From Corynebacterium stercoris (GTDB lineage Bacteria; Actinomycetota; Actinomycetes; Mycobacteriales; Mycobacteriaceae): 64,000 nucleotides of DNA. The stretch's first letter is position 1. Each line of letters opens with the position of its first letter. Location of the stretch: contig NZ_JAMFTQ010000007.1 of NCBI RefSeq assembly GCF_024160105.1, positions 1 to 64,000 of the forward strand. Reading direction: 5' to 3'. Below are positions 57,501 to 64,000 of this stretch, one piece after another. A program made the position numbers and the translations under genes. The notes below the pieces were generated by a model, which ran no database searches, was not told where the DNA came from, and saw only the letters and a list, made by a program, of their open reading frames with translations.

Positions 57501-57855
57501 AGTCGTACGTGGACACCGTCGGCGCGATCACCGTCAGCGCATCGGCGAGTTCGCCGGAGGGGTCCAGGCGGCGCACCAAAGCGTCGTCGGCAGCCAGCTG
57601 CTCCAGCCGGTCGCGGATCCGTTTGCCCAGCTCTTGCGCGGCTTTACGCGTGAACGTAAGCCCCAGGATCTCCTCCGGGCGGGCATAACCGTTGGCAACC
57701 AGCCACACCACGCGCGCCGCCATCGTCTCCGTCTTGCCGGCGCCGGCACCCGCGACGACGAGCAGCGGGCCGGGCTCGGCGCCGATGACGGCAGCCTGCT
57801 GATCCGTCGGCGGGAATTTCTGCCCCAGCGCGCTCGACAGCGCCTTCGGTCCCAT
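54538..57855 (-). CDS. adnB: DNA end-resection helicase-nuclease subunit AdnB
   Basis: 1105 residues from the ATG at 57855 (a GTG at 57858 and a TTG at 57876 are alternatives). UvrD-like motor with intact Walker A AGAGAGKT, DEYQDTSHAQ, GDPMQAIYGWRGA and YVAVTRAERK; the C-terminal RecB-like nuclease has RGTAFHEWLEG, RGRIDAIFED and VVDWKTGQ. In mycobacteria AdnB is the motor subunit of the AdnAB dimer that resects double-strand breaks. It follows adnA with a 4-base gap. Confidence 0.93.
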   Translation of the reverse strand: MGPKALSSALGQKFPPTDQQAAVIGAEPGPLLVVAGAGAGKTETMAARVVWLVANGYARPEEILGLTFTRKAAQELGKRIRDRLEQLAADDALVRRLDPSGELADALTVIAPTVSTYDSYSGDLIREYGLLVPVEPDARLITDAELHAIATDVVSDYTGTLIADGGKNPALNTVVGNLLGLVTSMGNELALPERIAEQADIFLKETESLPKGPRSRGEYPQDLANWRAKQAERIAYLPLVKELQDELRRRGVVTFNEQMSVAAGLARDHAVVGEQQRRRFRVVMLDEYQDTSHAQRVLLRSLFGEGKDPDLTVTAVGDPMQAIYGWRGATAANLAAFVTDFPVAGGEEAPKKQLTTSWRNPPEVLQLANGVSDAILGTGADRAVAALVSRPDAGAGDVTLGYFDTNDEEVAFVADELAAQFQDAQRRQAPFTAAVLVRKNRHSAEVAEALEERGVPYEIVGVGGLLDVPEVADTVAIATMLVRPGDSAAALRVLGGPAVGLGLKDLSALAARAVNLRGHGERDTEPSEASDPAEALQIALDEMVARAHNLTEHTEPVAGLADAVADLGEPERYSPEGLRRLKDLAAKLRWLRTHSLGKKLTDLFADIIAVFGIRTEVLARPSAARAVHLDKLLDAVAAYPGASLDGLLDYFELAREREDGLAPGAVAVKHDRVQILTAHKAKGLEWDTVAVLHADASTYGAKAETFLTFLNLLQDETFGDPDVYPDFAEVETRSDFLKAGNAWRGIMREAQAEESARLFYVAVTRAERKLLVTAARTNATSSSETAPYEHFEAMLARADESCVVTWSAGDDEVSSEASASTRTGTWPHLAPADAELAAAAAVDAARAELPAFSGGELYALWERDVSALIEEHEAAQNPDVPVVVPGELTASDVVAMRADPAQFARRARRPVPFKPNAYAKRGTAFHEWLEGFYGARPLLDENELPGHDEAEVDRAILEQLKANFEASHWASRTPAFVERPFELALGESVVRGRIDAIFEDTDGWTVVDWKTGQRPNRAEMESAKLQLAVYREAWRRIAGDGRDVRAVFFYVRTGEDYAPTDVPEGAELERLVALETLGARVDEWGTVSPVDAGPAPDGASEGSGA

Positions 57856-57859
57856 CACG

Positions 57860-60800
57860 TTAACCACGGGTAACAACCTGCCCTTCCGGTTGTGCCGGGC
57901 ACAGTGCGCGCACCCGGCAATAATCGCAATGCTTGCCCGTCTGGGCGATGAGTTCCGGCCCGGCCATCTGCTGCGGCAGCGGGCGCAACTGGTCCGCGAA
58001 CTCGGCGAGCTCCTCCGCCGACTTCGGGTTCTGCTCGCGCGTTGTCACCTTCACGGTGGTCCCTTGCGGGTACACGAGCATCGCACCGCCGACGACGAGT
58101 GCGTCGTCCGGGGCCGCGGCGGTGGTAACTGCGCCGTCGGCAAGCGAGCCCCTGCTCAAGGCGAGCTGGTACGTCGCAAGCTGGGGGTTCGCCTCCGTCT
58201 CCGCCTTCGTCGGCACGTTGGTGCCGGTTTTGAGGTCCACGATCAACGCCTCGCCGGCCGGGTCGCGCTCGAGGCGGTCCAGGCGGCCGGCGATGCGCAG
58301 CGTCTCATCCACCGCCACATCGACGCGGGCCTCCACCGCGACCTGCTCGAACGCGGCGCGCGTAGCCAGCCACGTGTCGATGCGGCCCAGCATCACCTCA
58401 AAATCGGCGATGTCGCGCTCCGCCTTCCATGCCGGCCCGTGCTGCGCCGCCCGGCGCGCCTCCATCACGGCGGTGCGCGCGACCTCGGGGTCCACGCCGC
58501 GCCCCAGCGCCTCGAGGTACGCGTGCGCCATGGAGCCGAAAATCATCGACGTAGTCTCGTCGATCTGCACCATCTTCTCCAGCACCGCGCGCATCGGGCA
58601 CTGCAGCAGCGCCTCGATTCGGCTCGGGGACAGCGTGCGGGGCAGGGGCAGGGCTTCGCTTGTCGACGCCTGCGTTACCGACCACCACGCTTCTGGCGCA
58701 GCGCCCGGGACCCCGGCCTCGGCAAGGCGCGCGAGCTGGCGCGCCGCCTGGGCGCGCGTGGCTTCGTTCGCGTCCGGGTCGGTGAGAGCGCGGCGCAGCT
58801 CAGCGATGACATCGTCCTTGGCCAGCACGCGTATGGGCAGGGCATCGGTGCCGCAGGTCAGCGCCGCCGAGGCGGTCCCAGCGACGGCGACCTGTGCCGG
58901 CTCGATGCTGTGCGCCGCGCAGAATTCCTCCACGAAGCGCGAGGGGCTGATGGTTTCCTCGCACTGGTCGTTGTCCACCGCGGTAACGATGAGCGAGTCG
59001 GTGGCCCTGCTGGTGGCGACGTGGAACAGGCGGCGCTCCTCCACCAGCCGCTCCGCGATGTGGGAGACGGGCACGGCGGGGTCCACGTCGTTGTCGATGA
59101 GATCCACTAGGTCTTCCTGGCGGAAGATGGTGCCGGTTTCCCCCAAGCTCGGCCAGCTGGATTCCTGCACCCCGGCGACGATGACGCGCTGGAACTCGCG
59201 CCCCGTCGCACCGTGCGCCGTGAGCAAGGAGACCGCGTCGGGCACGGCGGTGCGGCGATCGCGCACACCTGTGGGCAGCTCCTGCTGCGTGATGTAGTCG
59301 ACGAACAGGTCGATGCTGGCGCTGGGGCGGCGCTCCGTGAAGTCGCCCGCGGCGTCGAAGAGCGCCATGGCGGCATCCAGGTCCCGGTCTGCCTGGGAAC
59401 CGGTCGCGCCGCCGCGCAGTGCCGCCGCGAGCAGCCGGTCCGCGAGGCCCGTGGTTGACCACAGCGCCCACAGCACCTCCTCCACGCTGCCGCCGTCCGC
59501 GAGAGCCGTGCGGCCCGCCTCAAGCACATCGCGGACGCGGGTGAGAATGGCCAGCTCACGATCGGTGAGCACGGTGCCGAAGTCCGGCAACGGCGCATCC
59601 GCGACTAGGAGCTCCCGCAGGGTTTCCTCGGCCCGGGACTCGGGAGCGTACCGACGCAGTCCCCGCAGCAAGCGGCGCAGCGTCACCGGGTCCGCCCCGC
59701 CCACAGGGCCGAGCAGCAGGTCGCGCCATTCTGAGGCGCTGAGCTCATGATTCAGGGCGCGCAACCCCAGCATGAGCGCCACAACGATGCGCTGCTCCGC
59801 CAGCACCACATCCGTCGGGTCCAGCGTCACCGGCACACCTGCGTGGAGGAGCGCGCGGCGGTGCGGCTCAATCATCGGGGTTGAGCGCACCACCACCGCC
59901 ATGTCCCGGAACGCGACGCCGTCTTCGAAGTGCGCGCGGCGGATCGCGTCCACCACGGCGGCGTGGTGCGTCTGCTCGTCCGGCGCGAGTAGCACTGCGC
60001 GTTGTGGGTTCCGGCGAGTGGCGCCGAGGTCGATGACCTCGTGCTCGAGCCCGCCGAGCGTGGTGAAGAACGCAGGCGTCGCCCCGCGGAAGCGGAATAC
60101 GGACTGCTCGGCATCGCCGCCCACAACACCCAGACGGGCATGTTGCAGCAGGCGGCGCACCAACTCGCCGGATGCTGGTGCGAGATGTTGCGCATCGTCC
60201 ACCAGCACCACGTCCCAGGTGTGCGGGAGCTCATCATCCAACACATTCGAGACCAACTCGGAGGCGGAGAGGCGCACGGCACCGGTCAGCGCCATGACCT
60301 GCTCGTACTCGTGGAGGAAATCGCCTGCCGCGGTCCAGATCGCAATGTTGTGGGCACTACCCAGCCTCCGCAGATCATCCGCACCCAGGCCGCGCTCAAG
60401 AGCGCGCAGCAGGAAGTCGCGCAACTGGCGGGCAAAACCCACCATGGTGAGCGCCGGGCGCAGCTCCTCCGGCCACGAGCCGCGCCCCTCCTCCGCATGC
60501 CCCATGAGCAGCTGGCGGATCACCGCGTCCTGCTCGGCACCGGAAATGAGCCGGATTTCTTCCTCCGTGCGCTGCCGCAGCAGCGCGAACGCCACGGAGT
60601 GCACGGAGCGCACTACCGGCGCATCGGCGACGAAACCGCTCGCGGCAAGCGCGTCCGAGAGCGCCGCGCGCAGCACCGCGCCCGATTCTTTCGACGAGGT
60701 GATGAGCAGCACCCCGCCGCGCGCGGCGCGCTCAGGGTCCGCCGCGATCGCTTGAGCGGCGGTGTCCACGAGGAAGCTGGACACGCCGGCGCCAGCCTCG

Positions 60801-60925
60801 CCGGTGATCTTCCACAAACCCTGCGCGGGTAGCTCAACGGGCCACTCGCGGTGCAGCACACGGCGCTTCCGGGGGACCAGGAAGGCCTTGGGTGTCACGG
60901 CGGGCGGCAGCGAAACGGAACTCAT
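57860..60925 (-). CDS. adnA: DNA end-resection helicase-nuclease subunit AdnA
   Basis: 1021 residues. A UvrD-like fold whose Walker A reads GEAGAGVSS, lacking the catalytic Lys; the Walker B is VDDAQHL. The C-terminal nuclease domain has GSMAHAYLEAL, GRLDRLERD and VDLKTG, and Cys residues CxxCxxxxxC (HCDYCRVRALC) plus LLQCP that fit a 4Fe-4S cluster. ATG follows AAGGAG. Its partner AdnB supplies ATP hydrolysis. The lost lysine suggests this subunit is a structural/nuclease member here. Confidence 0.92.
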   Translation of the reverse strand: MSSVSLPPAVTPKAFLVPRKRRVLHREWPVELPAQGLWKITGEAGAGVSSFLVDTAAQAIAADPERAARGGVLLITSSKESGAVLRAALSDALAASGFVADAPVVRSVHSVAFALLRQRTEEEIRLISGAEQDAVIRQLLMGHAEEGRGSWPEELRPALTMVGFARQLRDFLLRALERGLGADDLRRLGSAHNIAIWTAAGDFLHEYEQVMALTGAVRLSASELVSNVLDDELPHTWDVVLVDDAQHLAPASGELVRRLLQHARLGVVGGDAEQSVFRFRGATPAFFTTLGGLEHEVIDLGATRRNPQRAVLLAPDEQTHHAAVVDAIRRAHFEDGVAFRDMAVVVRSTPMIEPHRRALLHAGVPVTLDPTDVVLAEQRIVVALMLGLRALNHELSASEWRDLLLGPVGGADPVTLRRLLRGLRRYAPESRAEETLRELLVADAPLPDFGTVLTDRELAILTRVRDVLEAGRTALADGGSVEEVLWALWSTTGLADRLLAAALRGGATGSQADRDLDAAMALFDAAGDFTERRPSASIDLFVDYITQQELPTGVRDRRTAVPDAVSLLTAHGATGREFQRVIVAGVQESSWPSLGETGTIFRQEDLVDLIDNDVDPAVPVSHIAERLVEERRLFHVATSRATDSLIVTAVDNDQCEETISPSRFVEEFCAAHSIEPAQVAVAGTASAALTCGTDALPIRVLAKDDVIAELRRALTDPDANEATRAQAARQLARLAEAGVPGAAPEAWWSVTQASTSEALPLPRTLSPSRIEALLQCPMRAVLEKMVQIDETTSMIFGSMAHAYLEALGRGVDPEVARTAVMEARRAAQHGPAWKAERDIADFEVMLGRIDTWLATRAAFEQVAVEARVDVAVDETLRIAGRLDRLERDPAGEALIVDLKTGTNVPTKAETEANPQLATYQLALSRGSLADGAVTTAAAPDDALVVGGAMLVYPQGTTVKVTTREQNPKSAEELAEFADQLRPLPQQMAGPELIAQTGKHCDYCRVRALCPAQPEGQVVTRG

Positions 60926-60944
60926 AGCTCCTTATCGTTGCACG

Positions 60945-61661
60945 CTAGGCCGGCAGAATCTCCGCCACCCGGCGAAAATCTGCACGCTTGTTCGAATCCG
61001 TGCGACTCCACCCCAGCTCACGCACCTTGAGGGCAAGGCGGCAAAGCTCCGGAAGACGGGGGATGTGCGCCCAGCGCTGCACCACTCGCGGGTCCACCGC
61101 ATGCGCCAACAGCCCGTCCACAATCACCAGCGCCGCGGTATACCCGCGCGGGCGGAGCTCCAGCGACGGAGCGATGCCGATGAGGCTGGGCGGCGCAGAC
61201 CCGTCGAACAGACAGGAGCTCAAGAAATCGAGGTGGGCCACCACGTGGTCGTCGGCGTGGCGCAACCCGCTGAAAATGTCCCGGTCGGCGTCCACCCACG
61301 GGGAAGCCGACTCCCCTTCCAGGTTGGGCGGTGCCTCGACGCCGTGCAAAGCGCCGTCGAAAAGCAGTGTTCCCGCGATAACCTCGTCGATGCGCGCGGC
61401 GGGTGAGCCCGGAACGAACTCAGTCGCGGTGAGCCCGCCGACCACGAGCCTGCCGTCAGTCGCGCGCACCGGCCGGGAGACGCGCAGCCCCGGGGTAAGG
61501 CCGGTGATGCGCTCGCGGACCTTGCCGGACCACGCGGCGTGCTCCGGCGCGGGAGCGATAACCATCCGGCCGAAACGCTGCGCCGGACCCCACGCGGCGG
61601 CGACAGGCTCGCCCGCGCCTTCAGCCTGGAAGGCGGCGAGGACGTGAGCGGGGATCTGCAC
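60945..61661 (-). CDS. TIGR02569 family protein (conserved actinobacterial)
   Basis: 238 residues, cytoplasmic. Recognised by its order beside adnA and by AAWGPAQRFGRMVI, GLRVSRPVRATDGRLVVGGLTATEFVPG, HLDFLSSCLFDGS and the C-terminal RTDSNKRADFRRVAEILPA; its mid-part (HVVAHLDF) recalls aminoglycoside-phosphotransferase-like folds. Function unknown. GTG start directly after the DUF3152 stop (TAGGTG). Confidence 0.85.
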   Translation of the reverse strand: MQIPAHVLAAFQAEGAGEPVAAAWGPAQRFGRMVIAPAPEHAAWSGKVRERITGLTPGLRVSRPVRATDGRLVVGGLTATEFVPGSPAARIDEVIAGTLLFDGALHGVEAPPNLEGESASPWVDADRDIFSGLRHADDHVVAHLDFLSSCLFDGSAPPSLIGIAPSLELRPRGYTAALVIVDGLLAHAVDPRVVQRWAHIPRLPELCRLALKVRELGWSRTDSNKRADFRRVAEILPA

Positions 61662-62636
61662 CTACTGCACCGCCGGGCGCGGGTACGGCCAAGGGTTGGA
61701 ACGGCACGTGGAGTTGTTGTCCGGGTAGACCTCGTTCGGGTCGAAGGAGTACAACTCAGCGTTGTTCAGGCTCAGCGTCTGCTGCATCATGATCGGTGCC
61801 AGCGCACCGTCTTCCTCGCAGGGGACGTGCTCCGAGAAGCCGACGGCGTGGCCCACCTCGTGGTTGATCACGTACTGGCGGTACCGGCCGAGATCGCCCT
61901 CGAAAGGTGCGGCGCCGCGCACCCAGCGCGACTCGTTGATCACCACGGTATCCTCGCCGGTAATGCGAGTGCGGCAGCTCGTTTCCAAACCGAGGTCGGC
62001 GCCGCACAGCTCGCGCGTCGTGCCGACGGAGGTCAACCGGATGCGCAACGACGGGTCGTCGGCTGCAGAAACATGCTCGAAGCGGAAGCGCGGATCATTG
62101 GTCCAGCTGCGGGGGTCGAGCAAGGTCGCATCCACCATTGCGGAGAACGCATCGCCCCCGCCGTACGCAGTGGTGTCCACGCCGTGCTCTACCTCGACGA
62201 CGTAGCGGACAACAATCTCGTCGCCCACGCCGCCGTTCGCGCCCGGAACGCCCACTTCGTAGAACGTGCCCTCACCGTGTTCGGTGAACGGCCCGCCCGG
62301 AGGCAGCTCCGTCGACGCGGTGACCCCCTCCGGCAGCACCGCCGGCTCGAGCTGCTCGCCCTCGCCCTTGGCATCGTCGGACTGCTCTTCGGCCACGTTC
62401 GTTTCCAGCTCCGCGGCGCCGACCACCGGCTCATCCGGGTGCTGGAACATGTTGATCACCACAAACAGGGTCACCACAGCGAGCACTGGAATGGCGTAGG
62501 CGCGCCAGCCGTACTCGCGCGCGAACTCCACGAGGCGGCCATCCCCGTCGTGCCTATCATCCGGGACACCGAATTCCCGGTCCCACGAGTCCCCCGCCTG
62601 CTCGTGGGTGCGTTCGCGCTGGTTCCTGGTGGTCAT
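61662..62636 (-). CDS. DUF3152 membrane-anchored putative zinc metalloprotease
   Basis: 324 residues: a charged cytoplasmic N-terminus (about 1-48), one transmembrane helix (about 49-66) and an extracellular domain with the zinc motif HEVGHAVGFSEH (HExxHxxGxxxH), followed by MMQQTL, where a Met-turn would be. The conserved Cys pairs (CGADLG...SCRTR, PCEED...TCRSN) may form disulfides. Metzincin-like activity is predicted; target unknown. Stop abuts the next gene. Confidence 0.87.
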   Translation of the reverse strand: MTTRNQRERTHEQAGDSWDREFGVPDDRHDGDGRLVEFAREYGWRAYAIPVLAVVTLFVVINMFQHPDEPVVGAAELETNVAEEQSDDAKGEGEQLEPAVLPEGVTASTELPPGGPFTEHGEGTFYEVGVPGANGGVGDEIVVRYVVEVEHGVDTTAYGGGDAFSAMVDATLLDPRSWTNDPRFRFEHVSAADDPSLRIRLTSVGTTRELCGADLGLETSCRTRITGEDTVVINESRWVRGAAPFEGDLGRYRQYVINHEVGHAVGFSEHVPCEEDGALAPIMMQQTLSLNNAELYSFDPNEVYPDNNSTCRSNPWPYPRPAVQ

Positions 62637-62647
62637 GGGTAGGTAAC

Positions 62648-62872
62648 TTAGCGCATGAAGCCGACGGAACGCGCCGTCGACGAGCTCTGCTCGACGTAGG
62701 CAATACGGTCAGTACGGATCAGGAACTCGCGGCCCTTCTCATCCGCCAGCTTCAGCGTCGGCGCGCCGCCCGCAATCGCTTCCTCGACCACGGAGAACAC
62801 GTTCTCCTGCCCCTCCGGCAAGCGGATGGACAGCTCGCGCTGGGTGTCTGCCAGACCAATCTTGATTTCCAT
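62648..62872 (-). CDS. DUF3107 small conserved protein
   Basis: 74 residues (mycobacterial Rv3208A/TB9.4 type). Begins MEIKIGLADTQREL and ends with the family's YVEQ...RSVGFM. Beta-rich, cytoplasmic, unknown function; possibly a small regulatory or structural protein. It lies 11 bases before the DUF3152 gene, first of the minus-strand run from about 62.9 kb. Confidence 0.92.
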   Translation of the reverse strand: MEIKIGLADTQRELSIRLPEGQENVFSVVEEAIAGGAPTLKLADEKGREFLIRTDRIAYVEQSSSTARSVGFMR

Positions 62873-62982
62873 GTGGGTCTAATCACTCATCCTTCGCGGA
62901 AATTACATCGGTGTACGCCGACCATTGTAATGGCCTTCCCGCACAAGGACTGCAGCACGCAGCGGCGGGCTAAGATAACCGT

Positions 62983-64000
62983 GTGCCGACTACCGCCGAT
63001 AGCAACCGCCAGCTCCCCACCTTCGCCGAGCTCGGGGTCGCCGCCGAGCTCATCGACGCACTCGCGGAGCGGGGCATCACCCACTCCTTCTCTATTCAGG
63101 AGCTGGCCATCCCCATCGCCCTCGACGGGCGCGATCTGATCGGCCAAGCCCGCACCGGCATGGGCAAGACCTACGCCTTCGGCATCCCGGTGCTGGACCG
63201 CGTCTTCGACGACGCGGCGCTGCGCGAACTCGACGGCACGCCGCGCGCGCTCATCGTGGTTCCCACGCGCGAGCTGGCGGTGCAGGTCGGCGAGGACTTG
63301 GAGCGCGCGGCGAAGCACACCCCGCTCTCCGTAGCGACGATTTACGGCGGCCGCCCGTACGAGGAACAGATCGACGCACTGCACGCCGGCGTGGACGTGG
63401 TGGTGGGCACCCCGGGCCGCTTGATCGACCTCTACGATCGCGGCGAGCTCATCCTCTCCGGCGTGGCCATCCTGGTGCTGGATGAGGCGGACGAGATGCT
63501 CGACATGGGCTTTCTGCCGGACATCGAGCGGATCTGGGAGGCGCTGCCGCAGGCACCGGAGCCGCTGCAGACGATGCTGTTCTCCGCCACCATGCCCGGG
63601 CCGATCCTCACCCTTGCGCGCTCGAAGATGCGCGCCCCGATTCACATCCGCGCCGAATCCCCGGATGCCCCGACCACGCACGCGACGACCAAGCAGATCG
63701 TGTTCACCTCCCACCGCATGGACAAGCCCGAGGTGCTCGCCCGCATTCTGCAGGCCGGCGGTCGCGGCCGCACCATCATCTTCACGCGCACGAAGCGCAC
63801 GGCCGCCGACGTCGCTGAGGATTTGGCGCGCCGGGGTTTCGCCGTCGGCTCCGTGCACGGCGATCTCGGCCAGAATGCGCGCGAGGCATCCCTGGACGCG
63901 TTCCGCACCGGCACGGTGGACATCCTGGTGGCCACCGATGTGGCGGCCCGCGGCATCGACGTCGACGACGTGACCCACGTGATCAACTACCAAACCCCGG
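62983..64000 (+). CDS. DEAD/DEAH-box RNA helicase (RhlE-like), 3' end outside window
   Basis: From GTG 62983 the 339 readable codons contain the Q motif (FSIQELA), motif I ARTGMGKT, Ia PTRELA, GGRPYEEQ, motif Ib TPGR, motif II DEAD (LDEADEMLD), motif III SAT, and in the second domain IIFTRTKR and TDVAARGID. A TAAGAT box 7 bases before the GTG suggests a leaderless transcript. It resembles RhlE in the equivalent mycobacterial position (Rv3211). The C-terminus is cut by the window end. Confidence 0.93.
   Translation, partial: MPTTADSNRQLPTFAELGVAAELIDALAERGITHSFSIQELAIPIALDGRDLIGQARTGMGKTYAFGIPVLDRVFDDAALRELDGTPRALIVVPTRELAVQVGEDLERAAKHTPLSVATIYGGRPYEEQIDALHAGVDVVVGTPGRLIDLYDRGELILSGVAILVLDEADEMLDMGFLPDIERIWEALPQAPEPLQTMLFSATMPGPILTLARSKMRAPIHIRAESPDAPTTHATTKQIVFTSHRMDKPEVLARILQAGGRGRTIIFTRTKRTAADVAEDLARRGFAVGSVHGDLGQNAREASLDAFRTGTVDILVATDVAARGIDVDDVTHVINYQTP

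Noticed and set aside
55372..57873. 833-codon plus-strand open frame
   Set aside because: Antisense to adnB, Arg/Glu/Val/Gly-rich, no motifs; a by-product of GC bias.

Overview
The window is a piece of chromosome from a high-GC, mycolic-acid-lineage actinobacterium, almost certainly a Corynebacterium. Supporting this are the 16S rRNA 5' end and its actinobacterial leader, the tmRNA tag AEKNSQRDYALAA, a histidinol-phosphatase of the corynebacterial HisN type, and a gene order (PDZ protease / DUF2342 / E1-like / uvrD2 / nudC / K+ channel / adnB / adnA / TIGR02569 / DUF3152 / DUF3107 / RhlE) that matches the mycobacterial Rv3194c-Rv3211 neighbourhood. I cannot name the species.

Layout. 1-1147: 5' part of a 16S gene on the minus strand, with its leader and a TTGACA/TAACGT promoter. 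1148-4925: a minus-strand siderophore-iron ABC importer (lipoprotein, two permeases, ATPase). 5021-9043: a lipoprotein, tmRNA (ssrA), an SDR, smpB, ftsX and ftsE. 9144-20779: an accessory block lying between ftsE and prfB, which as I recall are neighbours in other corynebacteria. It holds an aldehyde dehydrogenase, two tandem MpaB/DUF2236 heme-oxygenase-like genes, a divergent FMN/2Fe-2S reductase, a DUF606 transporter, a three-gene biotin carboxylase (BC, BCCP and a pyruvate-type carboxyltransferase) and an MHS-family transporter. 20887-25546: prfB, TPP riboswitch-thiC, an IMPase homologue and hisN. 25551-31764: secreted trypsin-like protease, GNAT, a small membrane protein, a yybP-ykoY (Mn2+) riboswitch with a CDF metal exporter, a DUF418 protein, a Rho_N-like small protein, thiE and a DUF222/HNH protein.

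31870-36834: a duplicated palindromic repeat, then thiO-thiS-thiG, an NCS1 permease on the other strand, a remnant of a BCCT transporter, and thiF with a rhodanese domain. With thiC and thiE this gives most of thiamine synthesis; thiD is not here. 36914-40761: a DASS anion transporter directly coupled to a histidine kinase with a cyclic-nucleotide-binding-like sensor domain and a stand-alone receiver. 40780-41256: a decayed alpha/beta hydrolase and initiator tRNA. 41517-50648: aromatic-acid MFS transporter, UPF0182 protein, PPA1309 protein, a lipoprotein, a PDZ/Lon-like protease, a Zincin_2-family protein without an HExxH, and an E1-like TOMM-type protein. 50645-62872: a long minus-strand DNA-repair block (uvrD2, nudC, K+ channel, adnB, adnA) and three conserved actinobacterial genes. 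62983-64000: the start of a DEAD-box helicase that runs off the window.

The most unusual parts are the MpaB pair with its own reductase and aldehyde dehydrogenase, the split pyruvate-carboxylase-like operon beside it, and the transporter/kinase/receiver cassette. No complete mobile element, CRISPR array or prophage was seen.
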